Assembly (NCBI RefSeq): GCF_006539925.1
Contig: NZ_BJNY01000027.1
Location: 1 to 33,498, forward strand
From: Glutamicibacter uratoxydans
GTDB lineage: Bacteria > Actinomycetota > Actinomycetes > Actinomycetales > Micrococcaceae
Length of the DNA: 33,498 nucleotides
Reading direction: 5' to 3'
The stretch's first letter is position 1; each line of letters opens with the position of its first letter. Under the pieces are notes generated by a model. The model saw only the letters and a program-made list of their open reading frames with translations, was not told the origin of the DNA and ran no database searches. A program made the position numbers and the translations under genes. This document shows positions 1 through 8,784 of the stretch, in pieces.

Positions 1-3
1 CGG

Positions 4-92
4 CGGACACGGGGGGATTTGAACCCCCGGTCGAGTTTAACCCCGACCCTTCATTAGCAGTGAAGTCCATTCGGCCGCTCTGGCACGTGTCC
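4..92 (-). tRNA. tRNA-Ser (anticodon GCT)
   Basis: On the minus strand a complete class II tRNA can be folded. The acceptor stem pairs GGACACG (5' end at 92) with CGTGTCC (ending at 5), and base 4 is the discriminator G. The anticodon loop reads CTGCTAA, giving GCT, which reads AGC/AGU serine codons. A long variable arm (GGGTCGGGGTTAAACTC region) is typical of tRNA-Ser. The T arm contains GGTTCAAATCC. The 3' CCA is not encoded, as is usual in actinobacteria. Confidence 0.96.
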
Positions 93-155
93 ATCCGCTG
101 TTTCCAGCAGGATTAAGCCTACCCGAAGAATGCCAAGTGTTCCAAAACGAGAACG

Positions 156-2246
156 CTACTGGACTTGTCGCCAGAGGAATTCATAGCTCGTGGCTAGCAT
201 CCGAGCCGTTGATTCGTTGTCGGTAGATCCTGCATGGCCGCCGCCCTCGGGCTCGTGGTAGCGGACATTCGAGATCCCGAGGTCCATCATCTTGGCGGCC
301 ATGATGCGTGCTTGAGACGGGCCTACCCGGTCATCGGAAGTGGTTGTCCAGATCAGCGAGGCAGGATAGTCATCGACTGGGTGTGGCTGGTCGGTCAGGC
401 GATGCACGGGGGAGAACGTACGTAAAAACTCCCAATCGGCGGGGATTTCGGGATCCCCGTACTCGGCGATCCACGAGTGGCCTGCCGCCAGCTGCGTGTA
501 GCGCTGCATATCAAGCAGCGGGACGCCGCAGGAAATTGCGCCGAACAGCTGCGGGTAGCCGGAGATCATATTGCCCATCAGCAAACCGCCGTTGGAGCGT
601 CCCGTGGCCGCCAAATGCTCGCGGCTGGTGACCTTGCGGGCAACGAGATCCTCGGCAATTGCGGCAAAGTCTTCGTAGGCGCGGTGACGGTTCTCACGCA
701 GTGCTGCGCGGTGCCAATGCGGTCCGTATTCGCCGCCTCCTCGGATATTCGTCATGACATATACCGGACGTCGTCCCGAATCAGATTTTTGGCTCAGCCA
801 GCCGGCACCCATTGCCGGGGCATAACCCGGGGTCATGCTGTGCTGGAAGCCGCCATACCCGTCCATCAGCACGGGATTCTTGCCATCGAGCGCAAGATCT
901 CGCATGGATACCTGGAAATACGGGACGCGGGTTCCATCGGCTGACGTGGCAAAATGCTGGGTAACCTCGAAGCCTTTAGCATCGAAGCGTTCGGGAGACT
1001 TTTTGATGACCTGAGGCTCTGAACCGACGGCACCGCGCAGCAGAGTCGTAGGAGTGGTGAATCCGGTGACTGTCATCCAGTAGTCGTCGCCGGATTCTTC
1101 GTCCTCGTCATCCACCGCGCCCACCGACACGCTGAGCATCCGATCTTCTAGGGGAAGAATTGACTGGGCAAAATTATCGTTCAAGTCAATGACGCGGACC
1201 TCGGAGGCCACATCCTGGAGCACCGTAAGCAGCAGATAGTTCGCGGTGAAGGTCAGGGACTCCAAGGATGAATGCTCATCGGGAGTAAAAACCACCTTCG
1301 CAATTCGGCCGTCCCCAAGGAAATCGCTCAGTTCTGCCAAGACCAATGATCCGGCGGAGAACAACTGCTCCTGATGCGTCCAATCAGTTTGCGGCGCCAG
1401 CAGCAGCCACTGGCGGTGCAGGCTGATCTGCACATCCGTGGGAACCTGAATTTTCCGGTGTTCACCGTCGAGGATGACGCCCACTTCGGAATTGTAGAAA
1501 TCGATGGCGTCGGTGGCGACGATGCGTTCGAAGCCAGGCGTTGAATCATAGAAGCCGAAGGCCGCAACATGCGAGTGATCGACGCTGAAGATCGTTTCCG
1601 CCTGTTCTAGGCTCTGCCCGCGGACAAGCTTTTGCAGGCTGCTGGCATAGGTGGAGCGGGTGGTGTTTTCCGCAGTAGTTGCAGATCCCACGAGCAGAGT
1701 GTTCTCGTCGATCCACGACACATTGGTTTTTGCCACCGGCAGGTCAAAACCGTCTGCAGGGAAATCGAGGGTTTCAAGGTCGAACTCGCGAATGCGAACC
1801 TGGTCTCCGCCGTCTGGGCTCAGGCGCAGCAGTGCACGGCGGTGGGGCTGGCCAGCCGCCGGACGAAGCAGCTGCGACCCTGCAAAATGCCATTCGGCGC
1901 CCTCGCTGAGTGCAAAAGCATCCAAGTCCAACAGCACTTCCCACACAGGTTCGTCAGTAATGTATGACTCCCACGTGGTGCGGCGCCACAATCCCAGCCG
2001 ATGCTCGGCATCGCGCCAGAAGTTATAGTAGTAGTCTCCGCGCTTGGTCGGCATGGGAATGCGGTCCTGGGCGTCAAGGACTTTCTTGATGCGCTGCACG
2101 CTGCGTTCGAACTTCTCGTCGTAGAGTTCCGACTCTGTGCGCTCGGACTGTTCTTTGGCCCATGCGAGGGCCTTTTCATCGTAGGTCCCTTCGAGCCAGG
2201 CATATGGATCGTCGGTGATTGCGGTAGCAGTAGGGCGCTCAGTCAT
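156..2246 (-). CDS. Prolyl oligopeptidase family serine peptidase (S9)
   Basis: This is a cytoplasmic-type serine peptidase of the S9 (prolyl oligopeptidase) family, expected to cut short peptides. The N-terminal part starts with the DPYAWLE motif characteristic of the family and continues as a beta-propeller-like region. The C-terminal alpha/beta-hydrolase domain carries the nucleophile motif GRSNGG (Ser about residue 549), the acidic residue in TTSDDRVG (about 636) and the His in GGGHAG (about 669). Length (696 aa) fits the family. I chose the ATG at 2246 rather than the in-frame GTG at 2252, because a TAGACT -10 box ends exactly 6 nt before that ATG, a leaderless arrangement seen repeatedly in this window; no Shine-Dalgarno is visible for the GTG. 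No signal peptide is seen. It is divergent from the FAD/NAD(P)-binding gene at 2303. Confidence 0.9.
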   Translation of the reverse strand: MTERPTATAITDDPYAWLEGTYDEKALAWAKEQSERTESELYDEKFERSVQRIKKVLDAQDRIPMPTKRGDYYYNFWRDAEHRLGLWRRTTWESYITDEPVWEVLLDLDAFALSEGAEWHFAGSQLLRPAAGQPHRRALLRLSPDGGDQVRIREFDLETLDFPADGFDLPVAKTNVSWIDENTLLVGSATTAENTTRSTYASSLQKLVRGQSLEQAETIFSVDHSHVAAFGFYDSTPGFERIVATDAIDFYNSEVGVILDGEHRKIQVPTDVQISLHRQWLLLAPQTDWTHQEQLFSAGSLVLAELSDFLGDGRIAKVVFTPDEHSSLESLTFTANYLLLTVLQDVASEVRVIDLNDNFAQSILPLEDRMLSVSVGAVDDEDEESGDDYWMTVTGFTTPTTLLRGAVGSEPQVIKKSPERFDAKGFEVTQHFATSADGTRVPYFQVSMRDLALDGKNPVLMDGYGGFQHSMTPGYAPAMGAGWLSQKSDSGRRPVYVMTNIRGGGEYGPHWHRAALRENRHRAYEDFAAIAEDLVARKVTSREHLAATGRSNGGLLMGNMISGYPQLFGAISCGVPLLDMQRYTQLAAGHSWIAEYGDPEIPADWEFLRTFSPVHRLTDQPHPVDDYPASLIWTTTSDDRVGPSQARIMAAKMMDLGISNVRYHEPEGGGHAGSTDNESTARMLATSYEFLWRQVQ

Positions 2247-2252
2247 GCTCAC

Positions 2253-2302
2253 AGTCTATGCGCCGTGAACGTGACCCACGTCAAAGGTATTAATCTAGAG
2301 GG
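2253..2302. promoter_or_regulatory. Divergent leaderless promoters with a short palindrome
   Basis: The gap between two divergent genes holds two -10 boxes facing opposite ways: TAGACT on the minus strand (2253-2258), 6 nt from the ATG at 2246, and TAATCT on the plus strand (2291-2296), 6 nt from the GTG at 2303. Between them, at 2269-2281, is the palindrome ACGTG-acc-CACGT, which would overlap both -35 regions and could be an operator. No consensus -35 at the normal spacing is clear for either direction. Confidence 0.55.
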
Positions 2303-4327
2303 GTGAGCACATTGACGGAGAATCCACGGACAGAGTTCAACCTTGCTATTGTTGGCGCCGGCCCGCGCGGGACGAGCGTAGTTGAACGCCTGGCGGCGCT
2401 GGCGCAGAAGCTTGGCGAATCCGCCGTCCATGTGCGCGTCACGGTGTTCGACCCCTACCGCCCGGGCTCGGGGCATGTTTGGAGCCCGCAGCAGTCGCCG
2501 AACTTTCTGATGAATACGCCTGCCTCATTCCCGACCGTTGCGCCCGAACGCACAGCGCAGGAGATCGGGCTGAGCTTCCGGCAATTCGCCGCCGCCCGCG
2601 GTGATGGAAAGCAGATGAGCGAAGCCCACGCCGCACAGCTGCGGGCGGTGACCGATGGTACCTACCCTTCACGCGCGTTATATGGGGAATACCTGGAGCA
2701 TGTCTACGACCGCAGCGTCCAGGCATTGAACAGCCATCCCAATTTCGAAGTCCAGCACATCCCTGCCGAAGTAGTGGCAGTACGGCCGCTGACCAGCGGG
2801 TATCAGCTGGAGTACCGCAAAGCCGAGCAGAAGCGCGGAAGCGAAACAGCCCTCGTCGTGGATTCGGTAGTGCTTGCGCTGGGGCACCAGAGCGCTGAAC
2901 TCAACCCTTGGCAGAAGCAGCTGCAGCGTTCGGCGCAGAACGCCGGGGCGACGTATATGCCGCCAAGTGTTCCCGCCGACCTGGACTACAGCCAATTCGC
3001 CGCCGGGGAGCCTGCCTTGATGCGCGGGCTGGGATTGAATTTTTTCGATGGAATGGCGGAGCTGACCATTGGCCGCGGAGGATTCTTCCGCGAAACGGCG
3101 GGGGAGCCGGGGCACAGGTTCGAGTATGTTGCTTCGGGCCGCGAGCCTGAGCTGATTGTCGCCTCGCGCCGAGGCACCCCCTACTGGGGCAAACCGGTGG
3201 TCGACCAGTTCATCCCGGCAGAAATCACGCTGCACTATTTCGACGCCGATGAGTTGACCGGAAGGCTTGCCGAAGCGCGGGCCGGCAACCCGGATGCCGC
3301 ACTGATTTTCTCGCGCCACATCTGGCCGAGCCTGCATCGAGACATCCTGCTTGCCTACTACCGGCAGTGCGCTGTGGTCTGTTCGGAGCATTGGGACATT
3401 TCCCTTGAGGACTTCCTGGCCGGTCTTGAAGAGATCCTCGATGCCGAACACCATGAAGGCAATCAGGTCTGGCTGGGCAAGCTGCGCGAATACATTGCCC
3501 AGTTCCCGCAGCTGGCGTGGCTGGACGTTCCCGCCTTGGCTCGGCCATTCGACCAGCACGGATTCGGCTCCAGCGAGGAGTACCAGGAAGCGGTCCGCGC
3601 CTATTTGGAAGACAATGCCGTGCACAGCGCAGCAGGCCTGGATGATCCGCTCTCTCGCGCCATTATGACCATGAACCTGGGACGCATGGTCATTAAGGAT
3701 CTTGTCGCCAATGGCGTCCTCGACGAGCAGTCGCGCATCGAAGAAGTCCAAGCGCACTTCGAGCCGCTGGTGGAGGGCCTGTCTTCAGGTCCGCCGCTGG
3801 AACGCATTGAACAGCTGCTGGCGCTGTCCCGCGCCGGGCTTGTCACCTTCGTTGGCCCAGAGCCGGAGTTCAGCTTCGATGAAGTCAATGGACAGTTCAC
3901 CGCAGCTTCGCCGTGGGTCGACTCGGAAGTGCACACGGCTTCCATCCTGTGCGAGGCGATGATGCCTGCCAATAGGGTCAAGCAGAACAACACCGAACTG
4001 ATGGTCCAGCTACTGGCCGATCACGTGGCCCGGGTGCACAGCTGGAACAACGCAGAGGGAGATACCCTGCCGGGCTCGGGATTCGATGTAGTCGGCGAGC
4101 CCTACCGCCTGGTCAATGCCGAGGGGCTGGCGCACCGTGGCATCTTCGTCCTCGGCCTGCAGCTCTCGTCCTTCCAATGGGGCACCGCCATCGCCGCCCA
4201 GGCGGGGGACATCACGAACCCTGCGGCGCGGACCCTGAAAGATGCACAGCTGGTGGTCAATGAGATCGCACGCATGGTGGGCCTGCCCTATAACGACTTG
4301 CAGCTGGGCATGAGCAGCGCAGGCTAG
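2303..4327 (+). CDS. FAD/NAD(P)-binding protein (NAD_binding_9-like)
   Basis: This is a large putative flavoprotein of 674 aa with unknown substrate. Near the N-terminus (about residues 15-30) is a dinucleotide-binding motif IVGAGPRGTS followed by a helix, and a second short motif VVLALGHQSAE at about residue 195 resembles the strand closing an FAD-binding fold. The rest has no further motif I recognise. The family is widespread in actinobacteria and related in fold to flavin monooxygenases, but the reaction is not known from the sequence. The GTG start sits 6 nt after a TAATCT -10 box, so it is probably translated from a leaderless mRNA. It is a single-gene unit ended by the hairpin at 4388-4429. 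Confidence 0.82.
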   Translation: MSTLTENPRTEFNLAIVGAGPRGTSVVERLAALAQKLGESAVHVRVTVFDPYRPGSGHVWSPQQSPNFLMNTPASFPTVAPERTAQEIGLSFRQFAAARGDGKQMSEAHAAQLRAVTDGTYPSRALYGEYLEHVYDRSVQALNSHPNFEVQHIPAEVVAVRPLTSGYQLEYRKAEQKRGSETALVVDSVVLALGHQSAELNPWQKQLQRSAQNAGATYMPPSVPADLDYSQFAAGEPALMRGLGLNFFDGMAELTIGRGGFFRETAGEPGHRFEYVASGREPELIVASRRGTPYWGKPVVDQFIPAEITLHYFDADELTGRLAEARAGNPDAALIFSRHIWPSLHRDILLAYYRQCAVVCSEHWDISLEDFLAGLEEILDAEHHEGNQVWLGKLREYIAQFPQLAWLDVPALARPFDQHGFGSSEEYQEAVRAYLEDNAVHSAAGLDDPLSRAIMTMNLGRMVIKDLVANGVLDEQSRIEEVQAHFEPLVEGLSSGPPLERIEQLLALSRAGLVTFVGPEPEFSFDEVNGQFTAASPWVDSEVHTASILCEAMMPANRVKQNNTELMVQLLADHVARVHSWNNAEGDTLPGSGFDVVGEPYRLVNAEGLAHRGIFVLGLQLSSFQWGTAIAAQAGDITNPAARTLKDAQLVVNEIARMVGLPYNDLQLGMSSAG

Positions 4328-4387
4328 CCCGCGAAGAGCCGCCGGGGAATATTATTTGCTCCCTGCAGGCTGCACCAAAGGCAAAGA

Positions 4388-4429
4388 GAAAAGCTCTGCA
4401 TCTTCACTAGCGAAGAAGCAGAGCTTTTC
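4388..4429. terminator. Bidirectional terminator hairpin
   Basis: A perfect 12-bp inverted repeat (GAAAAGCTCTGC / GCAGAGCTTTTC) encloses an 18-nt loop that itself contains CTTC/GAAG pairs. It is A-rich on one side and T-rich on the other, so it can end both the flavoprotein gene (plus) and the tRNA-Ser gene (minus). Confidence 0.85.
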
Positions 4430-4436
4430 AATAACG

Positions 4437-4524
4437 CGGATGGTATGGGATTTGAACCCATGAGACGGGGTTGCCGCCTACTGGTTTTCAAGACCAGCTC
4501 CTTCGGCCGCTCGGACAACCATCC
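4437..4524 (-). tRNA. tRNA-Ser (anticodon TGA)
   Basis: On the minus strand the acceptor stem GGATGGT pairs with ACCATCC; the discriminator is G (base 4437). The anticodon loop CTTGAAA gives TGA, reading UCN serine codons. A long variable arm (around AGGCGGCAACCCCGTCT) confirms a class II serine tRNA, and the T arm carries GGTTCAAATCC. CCA is not encoded. A TATACT box lies upstream on the minus strand at about 4537-4542 and could be its -10 element. Confidence 0.95.
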
Positions 4525-4574
4525 AACCCGAAAAAGTATACGGCATGAACTGCCCAAGACAGGAATCGGAGCCT

Positions 4575-5564
4575 ATGAACAACGTGATGAAAGCCTATAT
4601 CTACAACGGCGCCGGGGGACCGGAAGTTATCAGCGAAGAACAGCGTGAGATCCCGGCGGCAGCTGACGGAGAAGTGCTGATCAAGGTCGCCGCTTTCGGC
4701 TTGAACCGTGCCGATGTACAGCAGCGCAAGGGCGTCTACCCGCCGCCTCCCGGGGCCAGCGACATCCCAGGCCTGGAAGTAGCGGGCACCATTCAGGCGC
4801 TTGGCCGGGGAGTCTCCGGATGGAAGGTCGGGGACCGCGTTGCCGCGCTGCTTGCCGGTGGCGGCTACGCCCAATACGTGAACGTCGCATCCGAGCTGCT
4901 GTTCCCTGTGCCCGAGGACCTGTCATTGGTTCAGGCCGCCGCACTGCCTGAAGTGAGCTCCACGGTAGTTTCCAACCTGTTCATCGAGGGGCAGCTGGCT
5001 GCGGGGCACAGCGTGCTGATCCACGGCGGCGCCGGAGGCATCGGTTCCATGGCGATCCAGCTGGCCAAGGCCGTCGGGGCCAAGGTCATCGTGACCGCCT
5101 CCTCCCAGGAGAAACTGGATTACTGCCTGTCCCTGGGCGCCGATGCTGGGATCAACTACAAGGAGCAGGATGTCCTGGCGCAGATCAAGGAACTGACCGA
5201 TGGCCGCGGCGTGGACCTGATCCTGGACGTGGTCGGAGCGAAATACCTGGAGCTGAACGTCAAGGCGCTCGCCGTCGACGGCCGAATGGTGGTCATCGGC
5301 CTGCAGGGCGGGGCCAAGGCCGAGCTGAACATGGGCCTGCTGCTGGCCAAGCGGATCCGCATCATTGGCACTACGCTGCGCGCCAGGCCGCTGGCGCAGA
5401 AGGCCCAGATTGTCGCCGAAACCAATGAACGGATCTGGCCCATGGTCAAGGACCGGAAACTGGCAGTCAACGTGCACAAGACCTTCGAGTTTGCGCAGCT
5501 GCAGCAGGCGCACGAGTACTTCGACTCCGGAGTTCATACTGGGAAAATCATCGTAGAAGTTTGA
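4575..5564 (+). CDS. NAD(P)H:quinone oxidoreductase (zinc-less MDR family)
   Basis: This is a medium-chain dehydrogenase/reductase of the quinone oxidoreductase (PIG3-like) branch, expected to reduce quinones or similar electrophiles with NADPH in the cytoplasm. An N-terminal GroES-like domain includes NRADVQQRKGVYPPPPG and GLEVAGTI. The Rossmann domain has HGGAGGIGSMAIQLAK at about residues 140-155. The catalytic zinc ligands of alcohol dehydrogenases are absent, which fits QOR. The frame is open from an ATG at 4545, but I place the start at 4575, where GGAG precedes the ATG closely and the N-terminus then begins just before the usual MKAY; the ATG at 4587 is also possible. The gene stands alone between tRNA-Ser and cstA. 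Confidence 0.88.
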   Translation: MNNVMKAYIYNGAGGPEVISEEQREIPAAADGEVLIKVAAFGLNRADVQQRKGVYPPPPGASDIPGLEVAGTIQALGRGVSGWKVGDRVAALLAGGGYAQYVNVASELLFPVPEDLSLVQAAALPEVSSTVVSNLFIEGQLAAGHSVLIHGGAGGIGSMAIQLAKAVGAKVIVTASSQEKLDYCLSLGADAGINYKEQDVLAQIKELTDGRGVDLILDVVGAKYLELNVKALAVDGRMVVIGLQGGAKAELNMGLLLAKRIRIIGTTLRARPLAQKAQIVAETNERIWPMVKDRKLAVNVHKTFEFAQLQQAHEYFDSGVHTGKIIVEV

Positions 5565-5657
5565 AATTCCCGCGGGTCAACGGCGTAAGGTGACAAGGTA
5601 CTACCAATTCGTGACAGCGGACATAATGCCCTGTCGCGTGCATCACCTGTATCGTCC

Positions 5658-5664
5658 AAGGAGG
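5658..5664 (+). promoter_or_regulatory. Shine-Dalgarno of cstA
   Basis: AAGGAGG lies 10 nt before the GTG at 5675 and fixes that start. In the leader upstream a GACAG/CTGTC pair (5613-5617 and 5631-5635) flanks a possible -10 (CATAAT, 5622-5627), but no good -35 accompanies it. Confidence 0.8.
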
Positions 5665-5674
5665 TTGCTCCTCA

Positions 5675-7909
5675 GTGAGTACCCAGAACACTTTGCCCCC
5701 AGCAGGTGTGGACCCGAAGATCGCCGAACAGGAAGAGAAGCGTTGGACCCCCGTACGCATTATTGTGTGGGTGGCCATTGCGCTGATCGGCGGTATTGCG
5801 TGGTCCATGCTCGCATTCTCCCGTGGTGAAACCATCAATGCCGTCTGGTTCGTCTTCGCTTCCGTGGCGACCTACCTGATCGGCTACCGCTTCTACTCGA
5901 AGTACATCGAGAAGAACATCGCCAAGCCCAACGACTTCCGCGCCACACCGGCCGAAAGCGTCAACAACGGCCGCGACTACGTGCCCACCGACCGCCGAGT
6001 GCTCTTTGGGCACCACTTTGCCGCGATCGCCGGCGCAGGACCGCTGGTCGGCCCGATCCTGGCAGCCCAGATGGGCTACCTGCCGGGCACCATCTGGATC
6101 ATCGTCGGCGTGGTGCTCGCCGGAGCCGTCCAGGACTACCTGGTCCTGTTCTTCTCCATGCGCCGCGGCGGCCGCTCGCTGGGCCAGATGGCCCGCGAAG
6201 AGCTGGGCCTGATCGGCGGCACCGCCGCGCTGATCGCAACCCTTGCCATCATGATCATCATTACCGCGATCCTGGCGCTGGTCGTCGTGAACGCACTGGG
6301 CGAATCCGCCTGGGGCGTGTACTCGGTGGGCCTGACCATCCCGATCGCGCTGTTCATGGGCATCTACCTGCGCTTCATCCGCCCGGGCAAGGTGCTGGAA
6401 ATCTCCGTCATCGGCTTCGTGCTGCTGATGTTCGCCATCATCTCCGGCCGCTGGATCGCCGAGTCGCCATGGGGCGCAGAATTCTTCCACCTGGACCGCA
6501 CCACCATTGCCTGGGCCATCATCGTCTACGGCTTCATCGCGGCGGTGCTGCCGGTGTGGCTGCTGCTGGCCCCGCGCGACTACCTTTCCACCTTCATGAA
6601 GATCGGTGTGATCGGCCTGCTGGCAGTGGCGATCATCGTCGTCCATCCGGAAATCAACGTTCCCGCGATCTCCGAGTTCGCCTCGCGCAGTGACGGCCCG
6701 GTGGTTGCCGGCAGCCTGTTCCCGTTCCTGTTTGTGACGATCGCCTGCGGCGCGCTCTCCGGCTTCCATGCGCTGATCTCCTCGGGCACCACCCCGAAGT
6801 TGGTCGAAAAGGAAAAGCAGACCCGCTTCCTGGGCTACGGCGGCATGCTCATGGAATCCATGGTTGCCATCATGGCCCTGGTTGCCGCGATCTCCATCGA
6901 CCGCGGCGTGTACTTCGCCATGAATGCCTCCACCGCCGCCACCGGAGGCACCGTGGAAACCGCCGTCGTCTTCGTGAACTCGCTGGGCCTGGCAGGCGTG
7001 AATGTGGATGCTGGCACGCTGAGCGAACTGGCCAAGAACGTTGGCGAAGAGTCGATCATCTCCCGCACCGGCGGCGCCCCGACCCTGGCGGTGGGCATCG
7101 CCCACATCATGCACCAGTGGTTCGGCGGCACCGCAATGATGGGCTTCTGGTACCACTTCGCCATCATGTTCGAGGCGCTGTTCATCCTGACCGCAGTGGA
7201 CGCCGGCACCCGCGTTGCACGCTTCATGCTGCAGGACACCATCGGCAACTTCATCCCGAAGTTCAAGGACAATTCATGGCGCCCTGGCGTCTGGATCTGC
7301 ACGGCGATCATGGTGGCGGGCTGGGGATACATCCTGATCCTCGGCGTCACCGACCCACTGGGCGGCATCAACACGTTCTTCCCGCTGTTCGGCATCGCGA
7401 ACCAGCTGCTGGCGGCCATCGCTTTGGCAGTGGTCATGGCCATCATGGCAAAGCGCAACCTGTTCAAGTACCTCTGGGTTGTCGTGCTGCCGCTGGCCTT
7501 CGCCGTGGTGGTGACCTTCGTTGCCAGCTGGCAGAAGATCTTCTCCAACGACGTGAAGGTCGGCTACTTCGCCAACCACAATGCCTTCAAGGCGGCCCTG
7601 GAGGCCGGCGAGACCTCGCATGGCACCGCCAAGACTGTCGAAGCAATGGAAGCAGTGGTCCGCAATACCGGCGTCCAGGGATGGCTGTCGGTCGTCTTCC
7701 TGATCTTGACTGCGGTGGTGATCACCGCAGCCATCGTGGTGACCATCAAAGCCAAGATCAACGGCGGCGGCGTGGACACCGAGGATCCGGTCATCGAGTC
7801 CAAGATGTACGCCCCGGCAGGCCTGATCACCACGCCAGCGGAGAAGGAACTGGCCGCGCAGTGGAAGCAGGTCGCTCCCGAGCACCAGGTGCACAGGGGC
7901 GGTCACTAG
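5675..7909 (+). CDS. cstA: Carbon starvation protein CstA family transporter
   Basis: This is an integral membrane transporter of the CstA/BtsT family, known to import peptides or pyruvate when carbon is scarce. The 744-aa product has a short cytoplasmic N-terminus and then many hydrophobic segments spread to about residue 690, ending in a hydrophilic tail. Family-typical stretches are GHHFAAIAGAGPLVGPILAAQ (near residues 110-130, CstA signature) and the conserved region around ACGALSGFHALISSGTTPK (about 355-375). The GTG start is set by a strong AAGGAGG. The next gene begins 2 nt after the stop and encodes the small YbdD-type protein that accompanies CstA in many bacteria, so both are surely one operon. 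The long antisense open frame on the other strand is a shadow of its codon bias. Confidence 0.95.
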   Translation: MSTQNTLPPAGVDPKIAEQEEKRWTPVRIIVWVAIALIGGIAWSMLAFSRGETINAVWFVFASVATYLIGYRFYSKYIEKNIAKPNDFRATPAESVNNGRDYVPTDRRVLFGHHFAAIAGAGPLVGPILAAQMGYLPGTIWIIVGVVLAGAVQDYLVLFFSMRRGGRSLGQMAREELGLIGGTAALIATLAIMIIITAILALVVVNALGESAWGVYSVGLTIPIALFMGIYLRFIRPGKVLEISVIGFVLLMFAIISGRWIAESPWGAEFFHLDRTTIAWAIIVYGFIAAVLPVWLLLAPRDYLSTFMKIGVIGLLAVAIIVVHPEINVPAISEFASRSDGPVVAGSLFPFLFVTIACGALSGFHALISSGTTPKLVEKEKQTRFLGYGGMLMESMVAIMALVAAISIDRGVYFAMNASTAATGGTVETAVVFVNSLGLAGVNVDAGTLSELAKNVGEESIISRTGGAPTLAVGIAHIMHQWFGGTAMMGFWYHFAIMFEALFILTAVDAGTRVARFMLQDTIGNFIPKFKDNSWRPGVWICTAIMVAGWGYILILGVTDPLGGINTFFPLFGIANQLLAAIALAVVMAIMAKRNLFKYLWVVVLPLAFAVVVTFVASWQKIFSNDVKVGYFANHNAFKAALEAGETSHGTAKTVEAMEAVVRNTGVQGWLSVVFLILTAVVITAAIVVTIKAKINGGGVDTEDPVIESKMYAPAGLITTPAEKELAAQWKQVAPEHQVHRGGH

Positions 7910-7911
7910 CC

Positions 7912-8103
7912 ATGGCCAGCCTGCGTGAAAAGCTGAGCGCCGCCAAGCGATTCGTCGACGGCGTGCTCGGCGCGGACAAGTACCAGCATTATCTGGAGCA
8001 CCAGGCGCGTGTGCATCCGGGGCAGACCCCGATGACCGAACGGGCGTTCTGGAAAGACTACTCCGACTGGCAGGACAAGAATCCGCAAGGCCGCTGCTGC
8101 TAG
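7912..8103 (+). CDS. YbdD/YjiX family small protein (DUF466)
   Basis: This is a 63-aa hydrophilic protein beginning MASLREKLSAAKRFVDGVLG and ending in RCC, both typical of the YbdD/YjiX family. These proteins are encoded directly after cstA or btsT in many bacteria; they are thought to assist the transporter, but their exact role is unsettled. The ATG is only 2 nt after the cstA stop codon, pointing to translational coupling. The residues HYLEHQ and MTERAFWKDY in the middle also match the family pattern. A strong terminator follows at 8120-8155. Confidence 0.9.
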   Translation: MASLREKLSAAKRFVDGVLGADKYQHYLEHQARVHPGQTPMTERAFWKDYSDWQDKNPQGRCC

Positions 8104-8119
8104 GCCTGTGCGACAACGA

Positions 8120-8155
8120 AGGCGGGATGCTCCACCAGGGTGGAGCATCCCGCCT
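8120..8155. terminator. Terminator hairpin after cstA operon
   Basis: A perfect 17-bp inverted repeat (AGGCGGGATGCTCCACC and its complement, 8120-8136 and 8139-8155) with a minimal loop is followed by GCGCGTTT. It sits between convergent genes and can serve both strands. Confidence 0.85.
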
Positions 8156-8161
8156 GCGCGT

Positions 8162-8632
8162 TTAATCAGCGGCGTGCGGCTCCAGCGGCCGGGTCCATGC
8201 CACTTCATTCAGCAGCTGCCCGGTTTGGATAAACAGCTTGACCTGGTGGGTGGACTCCAAAGCCGCGGCGAGGTCTTGGACGTCGACGCGGGTAAATCCC
8301 AGCTTCTGCCAGAAGCCGCCGGATCTGCGGCTGAAGAGCCAGGCCCGGCTGGCACCTGCGCACCGGGCTTCATCGACAGCGAATTGCGCCAACCGGTGCC
8401 CGAGCCGTTGCCCTCGATACTCGGGGTGAACAGCAACGCTTCGGATGAGTGCATCGGCTCCATCTGAACTGAGCTCGAATCCCGTCAGCGCAACCATCAT
8501 GCCGGCCGAAGGTTCCCGCAGCGTCCACAACCTGGTGCTGGGAACATCCAGCCCGCTGACGGTCAGGTCGCAATCGCGAAGGAATCCGGTGATTTCATCG
8601 ATTTCCCGGGATGCTGCAGGCTGGAGATTCAA
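8162..8632 (-). CDS. GNAT family N-acetyltransferase (ArsN2-like)
   Basis: This is a 156-aa acetyltransferase of the GNAT fold that would transfer acetyl from acetyl-CoA to an amine; the substrate is not known. The acetyl-CoA loop is visible as VHPEYRGQRLGHRL (about residues 68-81), preceded by the strand ALIRSVAV. The overall layout (an N-terminal region with a GLDVPS-type turn, then LLRS/LIRS-VAV, then FWQKLGFTRV) resembles ArsN2-type acetyltransferases, but no arsenic genes are nearby, so that link is only a resemblance. The start is a TTG at 8632; an upstream stop leaves no ATG or GTG candidate, so the exact start is uncertain. It is convergent with the cstA operon and divergent from the gene at 8785. 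Confidence 0.82.
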   Translation of the reverse strand: MNLQPAASREIDEITGFLRDCDLTVSGLDVPSTRLWTLREPSAGMMVALTGFELSSDGADALIRSVAVHPEYRGQRLGHRLAQFAVDEARCAGASRAWLFSRRSGGFWQKLGFTRVDVQDLAAALESTHQVKLFIQTGQLLNEVAWTRPLEPHAAD

Positions 8633-8784
8633 AATGCCACGATGCTATCCATTGACCGAAGGCATCCGTGCATTGGTGACGTCGAGGATTTGGTGGACAG
8701 AATTGGCCGGAACTGTGCGGATCACCGGGTGCTACCGGTACGCTTAACTAGGATCGAAATTACAACAATTGGCAAAGTAGTCTG

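Noticed and set aside
2678-3757. A 359-aa open frame antisense to the flavoprotein gene
   Set aside because: It is a shadow frame of the codon bias with no motif; the plus-strand gene has a clear dinucleotide-binding motif and promoter.
5613-5635. A CRP/GlxR-type operator ahead of cstA
   Set aside because: The GACAG/CTGTC pair does not match the TGTGA-N6-TCACA pattern, so no catabolite regulator site is claimed.
5672-7156. A 494-aa open frame antisense to cstA
   Set aside because: It is rich in His, Asp and Gly from reversed GC-biased codons, lacks any domain, and lies wholly over a clear membrane transporter gene.
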